From the NCBI GenBank assembly GCA_015492195.1, contig WGFP01000143.1, positions 1 to 18,141 of the forward strand: a stretch of 18,141 bases of DNA, in the 5' to 3' direction. Under the pieces are notes generated by a model, which worked only from the letters and a program-made list of their open reading frames with translations, was not told the origin of the DNA and did not search any database. This DNA is from Acidiferrobacterales bacterium (GTDB lineage: Bacteria > Pseudomonadota > Gammaproteobacteria > Acidiferrobacterales > Sulfurifustaceae). Numbering within the stretch: position 1 is the stretch's first letter; each line of letters starts with the position of its first letter. A program made the position numbers and the translations under genes. This document shows positions 1 to 7,913 of the stretch, piece after piece.

Positions 1-688
1 CGTCGCCCAGAGGGCGCGCCGTCCAATGATAGGTCAGCATCAGTACCAGCAGAAAAACAGCCAGACCGAAGGAGAAGGACATGATGATGAACATCGGCGC
101 CATAATGGCGGCGTCGTAGGCCTGCCGCGCCACCAGGAAGCCAAAGATCGACCCGGTACCGGTCGTGAGGATCAACCGCCATACAAATGCAAAGTACCCG
201 ACCGGTTTGCTGTAACGGTTCATGCGTCGTTCCATCATCATCCATAAATACACCGCTACGACGGCGAAAAAGCCGGTGTATAGATAGATATTCCAGGCGA
301 AGATGGATTTGAAATTGTAATAGGTCATGGCCACGATCAACCGGTCCGGTCGCCCGAGGTCGAGCACGAGTACGACCAGGCCACCGGCGAGCAGGGTGAT
401 GGCAAGCAGGCCCGACAGGCGCGCCATGGGCTTGTACATTACCCGCCCGAAAACGGACGCAATGGAGGCCACGTTAAGAGCGCCGGAGGCGGCCACGATG
501 AGAAACACGGCGAACACGTGGGGTATTCCCCAGACGATCTGATTGTTCATGCCGGTGACGTAGTGGCCGCGGGACTCCATGTAATACGCCGCTCCCAAGC
601 CGGCGACGATGATCAGGCCCAGGAGGGCGAGCAGGGCGTAATACCCCAAACTGCGTCCTTCGATTTCACGGTAGTGTATATGTGCCAT
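1..688 (-). CDS. dsrP: DsrP, NrfD-like integral membrane subunit (partial, C-terminus outside window)
   Basis: The ATG at 688-686 opens a frame of 229 codons with no stop before the window edge. The protein begins MAHIHYREIEGRSLGYYALL and contains successive hydrophobic helices separated by short charged loops, for example near FAVFLIVAASGALNV, LLAGGLVVLVLDLGRPDRL, AWNIYLYTGFFAVVAVY and MFIIMSFSFGLAVFLLVL. The LDLGRPDR loop is typical of NrfD/DsrP quinone-interacting subunits. DsrP is the membrane anchor of DsrMKJOP and probably exchanges electrons between the quinone pool and periplasmic DsrO/DsrJ. It follows dsrO after 58 nt and has only a weak ribosome binding site. The family is around 400 aa, so somewhat over half of the protein is visible. 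Identification is firm from hydropathy, the loop motif and position last in dsrMKLJOP. Confidence 0.93.
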   Translation of the reverse strand, partial: MAHIHYREIEGRSLGYYALLALLGLIIVAGLGAAYYMESRGHYVTGMNNQIVWGIPHVFAVFLIVAASGALNVASIASVFGRVMYKPMARLSGLLAITLLAGGLVVLVLDLGRPDRLIVAMTYYNFKSIFAWNIYLYTGFFAVVAVYLWMMMERRMNRYSKPVGYFAFVWRLILTTGTGSIFGFLVARQAYDAAIMAPMFIIMSFSFGLAVFLLVLMLTYHWTARPLGD

Positions 689-746
689 TATTCGCCGCTT
701 TTTTAATCTACGGGGCTGAGAGAACCCGCGAAAGTCCACAATAATG

Positions 747-1475
747 TTATATACCCTGGTAACGCACACCGGTGTTAAGATTCAAGTCCGCCCGTATTTG
801 GGTAGACGGTTCAGTTGCCAGACGTTTGGCGATTTTGCTGTTGGGATCGTTCAAATCACCGAACTGTAGCGCTTTTCCGCCGTCGGCGTTGCAGGCCTCA
901 ACACAGGCCGGGATGCGGTCGGTGTCCACCCGGTGCACGCACAGGGTACAGGATTCCACCGTTCCTTTGCCGCGCGGCGCATAAGGTTTCTGGCCGGTAA
1001 TATCTTCATGAATAAACGAGCGTGCCTTGTACGGGCAGGCCATCATGCAATAACGGCAGCCGATACAGGTATGCTTGTCCACCAGCACGATGCCGTCAGC
1101 GCGCTTGAACGAGGCGCCCGTGGGACAGACGTCCACGCACGGGGGCTCCGCGCAATGCATGCACAGCATGGGCAGCGTCGTGACACGGCCGGTTTGCTTG
1201 TCTTTTAGAGTCACCTTACGGATCCATTGGGCGTCGGTTTGCGGGCGGCCCAAGCTGGTGAGTCCGTGCTCCTCATTACACGCGGTGACGCAGGCGTCAC
1301 AGCCTTCGCTGCATTTGGTGGCGTCGATCAGCAGGCCCCAGCGATTAAGGGCCGACGCCGCCTCTTCCGGCGACCGCGCATCGGCGAGCTCGATCAGACG
1401 GATTCCCGGGCTTAATGCGGCGCCCGCCGCCGCCGCACCGGCAACGCCGAGAAATCCCCGTCGGGACAAACTCAT
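747..1475 (-). CDS. dsrO: DsrO, periplasmic four-cluster ferredoxin-like subunit
   Basis: This 242-aa protein starts with a twin-arginine signal (SRRGFLG, Arg5-Arg6, then an Ala-rich hydrophobic stretch), so it is probably exported folded by Tat. Four cysteine groups are visible: Cys55/59/62/66, Cys105/108/113/117, Cys137/140/143/147 and Cys176/179/191/195. This is the four-[4Fe-4S] pattern of the NrfC/HybA/DsrO family. In DsrMKJOP it relays electrons on the periplasmic side between triheme DsrJ and membrane protein DsrP. Its ATG overlaps the dsrJ TGA stop in an ATGA junction, which indicates translational coupling. Length and motifs are normal for the family. Confidence 0.97.
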   Translation of the reverse strand: MSLSRRGFLGVAGAAAAGAALSPGIRLIELADARSPEEAASALNRWGLLIDATKCSEGCDACVTACNEEHGLTSLGRPQTDAQWIRKVTLKDKQTGRVTTLPMLCMHCAEPPCVDVCPTGASFKRADGIVLVDKHTCIGCRYCMMACPYKARSFIHEDITGQKPYAPRGKGTVESCTLCVHRVDTDRIPACVEACNADGGKALQFGDLNDPNSKIAKRLATEPSTQIRADLNLNTGVRYQGI

Positions 1476-1948
1476 CCCCCACCTCCGGTTTTAGGCAGCA
1501 CCGCACCGACACTGCGCTTGATCATATCCGTCGGATCACGCGATGGAGCGGGTAAACCGACTTTTGCTTCTTCGGTCCGTTCCGGGGTGTGACAGCTGAA
1601 GCAATCTATCTTCACGGCCGTATAGGCATGACAGCTCTCACAAAAGCCTTCCTTTCCCACGACGCTGTTGGTTTCCTTGCTGGCGTGACAGTCAACGCAG
1701 TTCTTCAGACTGTATTTTTTTGTCCTGATGCCCTCGTGTACGGTTTTATCGCGCTGGTGCAAAATTAGGTCTTGATGATGGCGCCGCATATAGTCGGTGT
1801 CTTCGACGCACTTCTCACCTCTTTCAATGTTGATCTCCGGTGTCGGCACGCGTGCAGGTTTCTTGTCCGCGGCGACGGAGCCGGACAGCAGCCCGACGAC
1901 AAGCGCTACGGTCGGCACAGCCAAAAGAGACGTTATTTTACGGTTCAC
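1472..1948 (-). CDS. dsrJ: DsrJ, triheme cytochrome c
   Basis: This 158-aa protein has an N-terminal signal or anchor (about residues 1-27, ending near SVAADKK) and three CxxCH heme c sites: Cys84-His88, Cys103-His107 and Cys116-His120. Cys47 sits in a conserved segment (GEKCVEDTDYMRRHHQDL). In Allochromatium vinosum the equivalent cysteine is the unusual His/Cys axial ligand of one heme, which is implicated in sulfur chemistry. The protein is the periplasmic cytochrome of DsrMKJOP. The start is GTG (1948-1946). An ATG a few bases upstream is out of frame. The gene lies 25 nt after dsrL and overlaps dsrO by 4 nt. Confidence 0.96.
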   Translation of the reverse strand: MNRKITSLLAVPTVALVVGLLSGSVAADKKPARVPTPEINIERGEKCVEDTDYMRRHHQDLILHQRDKTVHEGIRTKKYSLKNCVDCHASKETNSVVGKEGFCESCHAYTAVKIDCFSCHTPERTEEAKVGLPAPSRDPTDMIKRSVGAVLPKTGGGG

Positions 1949-1973
1949 TTTTCATTTCTCGCGTTTGGCGGAC

Positions 1974-3977
1974 TTAATGATCACCCATTCCCATCTTGAT
2001 GTAGCCGGTAGGGCAGACATCGGCGCAGATGTGGCAGCCGATACAAAGGTCATAATCCGTGTAGACGTAGCGGCCCATGGTGGACTCGGATTTGGGCGTG
2101 CGCTTGACCGCTGTTTGCGGGCAGTAAATCACGCAATTATCGCATTCAAAACACATGCCGCAGCTCATGCAGCGTTTGGCCTCGGCCACCGTTTGTTCCT
2201 CGGTCAGCCCCACCATACGCTCTTCGAAGTGACCCAGGACTTCTTCGGCGCTGGGCCCCTTTTCCATGCGTTTGTGGCGTTCCTCGTATTGGAAATGCCC
2301 CAGGAACAGTTCGTCTGCCTGGATGACTTCCGATGCTGAACGGTCTTCGTAATTGTGGATCGCGAAGCCGCCCACGGCCTTTCCTTGCAGCGAGGTACCA
2401 CGCAACCCCCGGTCAATGGGCCTCATTTCCTCCGTTCCTTCCGGCTGGAAAGGTTCCGGTTCCAAGTGTGTTTCACGCAGTTTGTCCAGCAGGTTGAAGC
2501 GATGAACGTCAACCTTCGGGCGTTTGCCCAACTCTTCGTGTCTCAAATAGTGGTCGATACTTTCGGCGGCAACGGACGCCTGGCCGATGACGGTGGTGAG
2601 CAGATGCGGGCGTATGATGTCGCCGCAAACGAAGAAGCCGGGCTTATTCGGAACCTGGTAATGTTTGTCGGCATCCATCAGGCCCTTGCCGTTGTTGAAT
2701 TCTTCGATTCCCCGGAAATCACCGGCCTGGCCGATGGCGGCCACAATGAGGTCGCACTCGATCTCGTATTCCGACCCCTCTTTGATTTTCCCTTTGCCGC
2801 TGGAGTAATCCATTTCGGCGACGCGCAGGGCTTTGGCGCGGCCGTCTTCACCCAGTATAACTTCTACCGGCGAGGTACTGCCGCGAATCACGACACCTTC
2901 ACGCTTTGCGTCCTCGATTTCATGTTTGGCGGCATTCATTCTTTCAACCGGCTGTCGGGACAGCAACAGGACCTCGGCGCCTTCCCGCGCGGCGGTTGTG
3001 GAGACGTCATGCGCGGTTTGGCCGAGGACCACGTATTCCGGACGCTCATTTTCCTTGGCGTCTTTGATGTACCCCAGACGCCGCGCCACCGAAACCACGT
3101 CAATGGAAGTATCACCGCCGCCGATTACAACCACTTTGCCGGAAACGTGCCGCAGACGGCCCTGGTTGAAGGCCTCCAGGAAGGCGACGCCGGTGATGCA
3201 GTTGGTGGCCTCCGCGCCGGGAATGGGCAGCGATCTGCCGGATTGCGCGCCGATGGCAAACAAGACGGCATCGTATTCCTTTTCGATCTGTTCCAGGGGG
3301 ATATCGACCCCGACGCGGATGTTTGTGCGGACATCAACGCCCATCTCGATGATACGGTTGATTTCGCCGTCCAATACCTCGCGCGGCGTACGGTAGCCCG
3401 GAATACCGTAACGCATCATGCCGCCCAGCTGTTCATGGGTATCGAAGATGGTGCAGGCATGTCCCTTACGGCGTAGCTGATAGGCGGCCGCGAGACCGGC
3501 GGGGCCTCCACCGATAATTGCAACTTTTTTGCCGGACTCCTTCTCGCTGGGTTTAAAGGCAAGATTGTTGTTAAGCCCGTAGTCGCCGATGAACTGTTCG
3601 ACGGCGTTGATGCCGACAAAATCCTCCACGGAGTTACGGTTGCATCCCGTCTGGCACGGTGCCGGGCATACACGACCCATAATGGCGGGGAAGGGGTTGG
3701 CATCGGTGGAGCGACGAAAGGCGTATTCCTGCCAGTTCATGCCTTCGACGGGCTTTTCAATCCCGCGCACGATATTCAGCCAGCCGCGAATGTCCTCGCC
3801 GGACGGGCAACTGGCCTGGCATGGCGGTGTTTTGTGTACATAAGTCGGACACTTGTCGGTCTCATCGGCGATAAAGATTTTTTCCTGCATCGAACGCCAT
3901 TCATGATCGCCGTCTTTGAACTTGCGCAGGGTAAGTCCGGATTTACCTTCCTTTAACTTATTTGCGGGTGTAGCCAT
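1974..3977 (-). CDS. dsrL: DsrL, NAD(P)H-linked iron-sulfur flavoprotein oxidoreductase
   Basis: This 667-aa cytoplasmic protein resembles the GltD-like small subunit of glutamate synthase. N-terminal Fe-S cysteines are Cys43/53/57 and Cys104/108/112. An FAD-binding Rossmann motif (AIIGGGPAGLAAAYQL) lies near residues 154-168, and a second nucleotide motif (VVVIGGGDTSIDVV, near 282-295) should bind NAD(P)H. The C-terminal extension carries two [4Fe-4S] motifs: Cys603-Cys619 (several cysteines) and Cys645/648/651/655. DsrL is required for sulfur-globule oxidation in A. vinosum, where it takes electrons from DsrAB and reduces NAD(P)+. The length is close to sulfur-oxidizer DsrL. A GGGAG ribosome binding site precedes the ATG, 59 nt after dsrK. 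It marks this dsr locus as oxidative. Confidence 0.96.
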   Translation of the reverse strand: MATPANKLKEGKSGLTLRKFKDGDHEWRSMQEKIFIADETDKCPTYVHKTPPCQASCPSGEDIRGWLNIVRGIEKPVEGMNWQEYAFRRSTDANPFPAIMGRVCPAPCQTGCNRNSVEDFVGINAVEQFIGDYGLNNNLAFKPSEKESGKKVAIIGGGPAGLAAAYQLRRKGHACTIFDTHEQLGGMMRYGIPGYRTPREVLDGEINRIIEMGVDVRTNIRVGVDIPLEQIEKEYDAVLFAIGAQSGRSLPIPGAEATNCITGVAFLEAFNQGRLRHVSGKVVVIGGGDTSIDVVSVARRLGYIKDAKENERPEYVVLGQTAHDVSTTAAREGAEVLLLSRQPVERMNAAKHEIEDAKREGVVIRGSTSPVEVILGEDGRAKALRVAEMDYSSGKGKIKEGSEYEIECDLIVAAIGQAGDFRGIEEFNNGKGLMDADKHYQVPNKPGFFVCGDIIRPHLLTTVIGQASVAAESIDHYLRHEELGKRPKVDVHRFNLLDKLRETHLEPEPFQPEGTEEMRPIDRGLRGTSLQGKAVGGFAIHNYEDRSASEVIQADELFLGHFQYEERHKRMEKGPSAEEVLGHFEERMVGLTEEQTVAEAKRCMSCGMCFECDNCVIYCPQTAVKRTPKSESTMGRYVYTDYDLCIGCHICADVCPTGYIKMGMGDH

Positions 3978-4036
3978 AGTCTAAATCTCCCGTTACCAGA
4001 TTATGCCGTAAATATGAATCGGATCGGGCATGGCAA

Positions 4037-5533
4037 TCATTGTTTGGTGCCCAATTGAATCGCCGTGCTGACCAGACCGTGGACGCTGCCGATCATGTCC
4101 ATGGGGAACTTGTAGTAGGGCAGCACCTTGGTAAACTGGCTTTTACAGATCGCACAGATTGCGGCCATGTAGTTCACGCCGTATTCATCAACCACTTGTT
4201 TCAGCGCTTGCATGCGCGGCATCGCACCCTTGACGCGTAGCTCAATCAAATCATCGGTCAGAAGACCGCCGCCGCCGCCGCAACAAAAAGTACCCTCGTA
4301 TATCGTATCCGGCGCCATGTCGTGAAACTTGTTCACGGAAGCCTTGATGACCGCACGCGGGATGATGAATTGTCCGCCGGGCATGTTGCCCATGCGCGAG
4401 GCGCGTGAGACGTTGCAGGAGTCATGAAAGGTCACGACCTTGTCGTCGTTGGCCTCTTTGTCCAAAGTCAGCGCCCCGCGCTGAATGAGATCATACGTTA
4501 CTTCGCAGATGTGTTGCGGAACGGGATAATTCGGATCGAGAAAATCAAACGGTCCGATCAAGGTGTTCCAAAAGCTGTAGGCCACGCGCCAGGCGTGACC
4601 GCACTCGCCGACAACGATACGTTTGACGCCGAGGTCAATCGCCGCTTCGCGGATGCGCATTGCCGCTTTTTTCAGGTTATGACGACTGCCGATGAACATC
4701 GAGAAATTTGCCGCCTCGGAAGCATAAGAACTCAGCGTCCAACTGATGCCCGCTTGGTGAAATACCTTGGCGTATCCGATAAGACCGTCGATATGCGGTT
4801 CGGCGAAAAAGTCCGCGCTCGGCGTGATAACCAGCACCTCGGCGCCCTTTTCATCCACCGGAAATTTGACGTCGACCCCCGTGTCCTCTTTGACGTCTTC
4901 TTCCAGGCCTTCAAGCGTGTCCTTCAGCGCCGGTCCGGGCAATCCCAGGTTGTTGCCGATTTTGTGGACCTTGCCGATGATTTCATTTGAGTACTTTTGT
5001 CCCAGGCCGACGGCGTCCATCACGTCGCGCGCCGCCATGGAGATTTCGGCGGTGTCGATGCCGTAAGGGCAGTACACCGAGCAGCGGCGACATTGGGAAC
5101 ACTGGTGGAAATAGCTGTACCATTCGTCCAGCACGTCCTTGGTCATGTCGCGTGCACCGACGAGCTTCGGGAAGTACTTGCCGGCGAAGGTGTAGTAGCG
5201 ACGATAGACCGAGCGCAGCAGATCCTGGCGCGCCACCGGCATGTTTTTGGGGTCCGAGGTGCCGAGATAATAATGGCACTTGTCGGTGCAGGCGCCGCAC
5301 TTCACGCACGAGTCCAGAAATACCTGCAACGCCCGCGAGCCGCGAACCAGCTCCCCGAGTTTCAGAACCGCCTTTTCTTCCCAGCCGTCCATCAATTCGC
5401 CGGGATAACCCACGCTTTCCTGATGCTCCGGCTTGGCGACAAACGGCCTGCTGTGCGCCATGGTTTCCGCCCGGACGTGCGGAACCGTCAGGTACTCCGT
5501 GAGTTCAGGCGTTAGGAATTCAGCTTTGGCCAT
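4037..5533 (-). CDS. dsrK: DsrK, HdrD-like iron-sulfur catalytic subunit of DsrMKJOP
   Basis: This 498-aa protein has two N-terminal ferredoxin motifs (Cys76/79/82/86 and Cys145/148/151/155) and CCG-domain elements: a cysteine in FHDSCNVSR, Cys417-Cys418 followed by Gly (FCCGGGGG), and Cys460/Cys463 (ICAIC). This is the HdrD/DsrK architecture, in which the CCG domain binds the special cluster that handles a disulfide or trisulfide. DsrK is the cytoplasmic partner that interacts with the C-terminal arm of DsrC and passes electrons to cytochrome b DsrM. The ATG lies 2 nt after the dsrM TAA stop, so translation is probably coupled. Length and motifs are as expected. Confidence 0.97.
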   Translation of the reverse strand: MAKAEFLTPELTEYLTVPHVRAETMAHSRPFVAKPEHQESVGYPGELMDGWEEKAVLKLGELVRGSRALQVFLDSCVKCGACTDKCHYYLGTSDPKNMPVARQDLLRSVYRRYYTFAGKYFPKLVGARDMTKDVLDEWYSYFHQCSQCRRCSVYCPYGIDTAEISMAARDVMDAVGLGQKYSNEIIGKVHKIGNNLGLPGPALKDTLEGLEEDVKEDTGVDVKFPVDEKGAEVLVITPSADFFAEPHIDGLIGYAKVFHQAGISWTLSSYASEAANFSMFIGSRHNLKKAAMRIREAAIDLGVKRIVVGECGHAWRVAYSFWNTLIGPFDFLDPNYPVPQHICEVTYDLIQRGALTLDKEANDDKVVTFHDSCNVSRASRMGNMPGGQFIIPRAVIKASVNKFHDMAPDTIYEGTFCCGGGGGLLTDDLIELRVKGAMPRMQALKQVVDEYGVNYMAAICAICKSQFTKVLPYYKFPMDMIGSVHGLVSTAIQLGTKQ

Positions 5534-5535
5534 GA

Positions 5536-6276
5536 TTATCCCGTTTGTTTGCCGGCGTTTTCCGCGGTCCAGCCCGCGACGTGGCGTCGTTCACGCGGGT
5601 TGTCGATCTGGTTGCGCGTCGGGCTGAAGAATACTCCCGGCGCATGCAGCAGTTTGCTGATCGGGAAGATGATCATGAGCGTGGCCACCAGGGCCAGATG
5701 GACCAGCAACATGAAATCAGTCGGCAGCGGTTGCCATTCGAAAAGAATCAGTCCCAGAAAGAAGGCCTTGAGCGCCACGATATCGGTGTGCGTGAGATAC
5801 TTCATGATCAAACCGCTCGCGGCAATGCCTGCGAGCAGGGCCAACATAAGGTGGTCGGAGAGGTTGGTGATATAACGGACGCGGTCTACCAAAAAGCGCC
5901 GGGCCCAGAGACCGGCAAGACCGATCAACATGCCGAAGCCGGCGTAAATGCCGAACGGCTGAATCAGGGCCACCCAGGTCCAGACCGGTTCGGTGAAATA
6001 ACGTAGATGGCGCAGCAGTACGAGTAGAAGGGCAAAGTGAAACACCCACCCGAACAGCCAGATCCATTTATTGGATTTAAACAGGCTTTCGAAAACAGTA
6101 ATTTCTTTAAGGATTCGCCAAACCACGCCCGTGCGGGTCGTCGGCGCCGGTGTGGTGGGAATTTTCAGCGGTTGCGGCGTGCGTGCGTACACAAAAACCT
6201 TGTATGCCACACCCCCAACGAGAATACTCGTCGCCGTATAAAAAAGCAGTGCATAGATAACGGTCACAGCCGACAT
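5536..6276 (-). CDS. dsrM: DsrM, NarI-like cytochrome b membrane subunit
   Basis: This 246-aa protein is strongly hydrophobic with about five or six membrane segments, beginning at VIYALLFYTATSILVGG. Histidines suited to b-heme ligation lie in helices such as VFHFALLLVLLRHLRYF and LLVHLALVATLMIIF. The C-terminal loop contains SKLLHAPGVFFSPTRNQ, characteristic of the DsrM/HmeC family. The role is electron exchange between cytoplasmic DsrK and the quinone pool. It follows dsrC after a 74-nt gap that contains an inverted repeat, and it nearly touches dsrK. Confidence is high from position and family-like segments. Confidence 0.95.
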   Translation of the reverse strand: MSAVTVIYALLFYTATSILVGGVAYKVFVYARTPQPLKIPTTPAPTTRTGVVWRILKEITVFESLFKSNKWIWLFGWVFHFALLLVLLRHLRYFTEPVWTWVALIQPFGIYAGFGMLIGLAGLWARRFLVDRVRYITNLSDHLMLALLAGIAASGLIMKYLTHTDIVALKAFFLGLILFEWQPLPTDFMLLVHLALVATLMIIFPISKLLHAPGVFFSPTRNQIDNPRERRHVAGWTAENAGKQTG

Positions 6277-6289
6277 TGCTCACCCCGCA

Positions 6290-6349
6290 CTAGAGAAGAC
6301 GAGAGGGACGGCAGGGCGTCCCCTCTGGCCTCCAGTTTCCAGTCTCTAG
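6290..6349 (-). repeat. Nested inverted repeat in the dsrC-dsrM gap
   Basis: The outer arms are CTAGAGA (6290-6296) and TCTCTAG (6343-6349). The inner arms are AGAGGGACG (6302-6310) and CGTCCCCTCT (6317-6326), which pair with one bulge. The repeat occupies nearly the whole 74-nt gap immediately downstream of dsrC. No T-run follows, so it is not an obvious intrinsic terminator. It could protect the 3' end of an upstream dsrC message, serve as a processing site, or simply be a dispersed repeat copy. Its function is inference. Confidence 0.65.
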
Positions 6350-6350
6350 A

Positions 6351-6686
6351 TCAGACGCAGCCGGTGGGTTTGGGGAGTCCGGCGTATTTACAGGCCTGCT
6401 TCGCCGGGCCGTAGGGGAACAGTTCGTACAGGTACTTGCTGTTGCCTTTGTCCGGACCGAGCTTTTTGCCGATGGCCTTGGTCAGTACGCGAACGGCCGG
6501 AGCGATCTGATACTCATCGTAATACTCACGCAGGAAGTTGATTACTTCCCAGTGGTTTTGCGTGAGGTCGCAATCGTCTTCTTTGGCCATTGCAGTAGCG
6601 ATTTCTTCGCTCCAGTCGGTACGGTTCTGCAGATAGCCTTCCTCGTCGACTTCGATGGTCTTGCCAGCTACTTCAATCGTGGGCAT
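6351..6686 (-). CDS. dsrC: DsrC, sulfur carrier protein with both C-terminal cysteines
   Basis: This 111-aa protein ends in KQACKYAGLPKPTGCV, with CysB at 99 and CysA at 110 (penultimate). This is the two-cysteine arm that defines true DsrC rather than TusE or RspA. An extra cysteine lies at 39. DsrC receives persulfide sulfur from DsrEFH, presents it to DsrAB for oxidation to sulfite, and its disulfide/trisulfide form interacts with DsrMK. The ribosome binding site GAGGAGA is well placed before the ATG. It is 46 nt after dsrH. A second, cysteine-less family member lies at 13602-13943. Confidence 0.98.
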   Translation of the reverse strand: MPTIEVAGKTIEVDEEGYLQNRTDWSEEIATAMAKEDDCDLTQNHWEVINFLREYYDEYQIAPAVRVLTKAIGKKLGPDKGNSKYLYELFPYGPAKQACKYAGLPKPTGCV

Positions 6687-6732
6687 GGTGTTTCTCCTCG
6701 TCAGTACTAAAACTAAAATTGATAAATAAAAC

Positions 6733-7032
6733 TCAAAGCCAGGACTGCGTCGCGTTATGTTCCGTAACCAGGTCTACAAATCCGCCGTAGTCCACCAGCT
6801 TGATGCCATCGAGTACACGGTTTTGCACGCCGCGTGCCTCGATATCCGGTTGCAGTGCATAGACCGTTACCGATTTCATTGCTTCGCTCACCTTTCCTGA
6901 TACAGTCGTGCCTTTCAATGCGCCGTAGACGCCGTCCTCGATCAGCAGGACCGCACTGCCTTTTTTGGCGTGTCTCAGGCAGCTTTCCAGGGTATTGCGT
7001 TCAAAAGGCGACTTGTTAACCGTGTGTAGCAT
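6733..7032 (-). CDS. dsrH: DsrH, sulfurtransferase subunit (TusB family)
   Basis: This 99-aa protein begins MLHTVNKSPFERNTLESCLR. Its only cysteine, Cys18, matches the conserved Cys of DsrH/TusB (Cys20 in A. vinosum). The VLLIEDGVYGAL segment is typical of the DsrE/F/H fold. It is part of the DsrE2F2H2 hexamer, which moves persulfide sulfur toward DsrC in the cytoplasm. A perfect AGGAGG ribosome binding site overlaps the dsrF stop region, and the gap to dsrF is only 10 nt. Length is normal. Confidence 0.96.
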   Translation of the reverse strand: MLHTVNKSPFERNTLESCLRHAKKGSAVLLIEDGVYGALKGTTVSGKVSEAMKSVTVYALQPDIEARGVQNRVLDGIKLVDYGGFVDLVTEHNATQSWL

Positions 7033-7042
7033 GCTTTGCCTC

Positions 7043-7444
7043 CTAAAAACTCAGGATCACGTCGTGACTTTCCATGAGATCGGCGATTTCCTCGGTACTT
7101 ATCACTTGTACCGGAACAATCAGGTCTTCCTCGGTCAGGCCCCGGGCCTCCAGGGATTCCTTTTCAACGTAAAGCTTCTCGACGTCATACCCCTCGAGGG
7201 CGCGGTAGGTCGGCGAAAAGTTTTTTACGCCGACTGACTTGGTGTCTTGACCCTTGACGATCTGGTAAACCCCGTCATCGAGGAAAGCCAGGCTTACGTC
7301 CTGCTCAAAAGCGGCGCTGATCAGGACCACTTCCAGCGACTCCAGTGCGTAAATCGTGCCATAGGGCGCCTTACGGTTTACGTACAGAAATTTTTTGACC
7401 ACACCGCCTGGTGCGCCGCCTTCTTCCATCATTTCATCCGTCAT
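7043..7444 (-). CDS. dsrF: DsrF, sulfurtransferase complex subunit (TusC family)
   Basis: This 133-aa protein contains KKFLYVNRKAPYGTIYALES and an AFEQDVSLAFLDDGVYQI segment typical of DsrF/TusC. It contains no cysteine at all, consistent with a structural role in the DsrEFH hexamer, in which DsrE and DsrH carry the conserved cysteines. It lies 14 nt after dsrE and 10 nt before dsrH. The ATG at 7444-7442 has a G-rich ribosome binding site (GAGGGGG) just upstream. Confidence 0.95.
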   Translation of the reverse strand: MTDEMMEEGGAPGGVVKKFLYVNRKAPYGTIYALESLEVVLISAAFEQDVSLAFLDDGVYQIVKGQDTKSVGVKNFSPTYRALEGYDVEKLYVEKESLEARGLTEEDLIVPVQVISTEEIADLMESHDVILSF

Positions 7445-7458
7445 TTGCGCCCCCTCAA

Positions 7459-7851
7459 TCAGTCGCCAAATACCACTAGGCGGTCCGCTTTAATGCCGGC
7501 GTCAATGAGCTGTCCCAGTCCGGAAATGTGAAAGCCCGGTGCGATGTTGTCGGCGTCCTTGCCATGACGCTTGGCCTCGTCGGTGTCCACAATCCCGCGG
7601 CGCTGGGCCGCGGCGACGCACACCACCATATCGAGCTTGTGTTGGTCGGCAAGCTCGCCCCAGCGCTTGACGATGTTGCGCTCGTCCTGCGGCGGAGTGG
7701 TTAACCGCGTCCCGTTGTTCACGCCGTCGTGATAGAAGAAAACACGGACTATCTCGTGCCCTTTCTCCAGCGCGGCCTTGGTGAACTGGTACGCCGTATC
7801 CGAGGCCTCATGCGTATACGGCCCCTCATTGACCAGAATACCAAACTTCAT
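7459..7851 (-). CDS. dsrE: DsrE, sulfurtransferase catalytic subunit (TusD family)
   Basis: This 130-aa protein begins MKFGILVNEGPYTHEASDTA and carries its conserved cysteine at position 78 (MVVCVAAAQRRGI). That is the same number and context as the catalytic Cys78 of A. vinosum DsrE. In the DsrEFH complex this cysteine accepts the persulfide that is then passed to DsrC. It has a GGGGG ribosome binding site, follows dsrB after 62 nt and precedes dsrF by 14 nt. Length is normal. Confidence 0.97.
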   Translation of the reverse strand: MKFGILVNEGPYTHEASDTAYQFTKAALEKGHEIVRVFFYHDGVNNGTRLTTPPQDERNIVKRWGELADQHKLDMVVCVAAAQRRGIVDTDEAKRHGKDADNIAPGFHISGLGQLIDAGIKADRLVVFGD

Positions 7852-7913
7852 GGATCGCCCCCTTGATTAGTTGGGTTTTTATTATATTAACACCCGTTAG
7901 GCTGTGTCGACGA

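Noticed and set aside
2355..3476. Long plus-strand open frame (373 codons) inside dsrL
   Set aside because: It is antisense to a gene with clear FAD and Fe-S motifs, has no ribosome binding site or recognisable domain, and is explained by GC-rich codon bias of dsrL. The same applies to plus-strand frames over dsrB (7863-8627) and dsrA (9067-9963).
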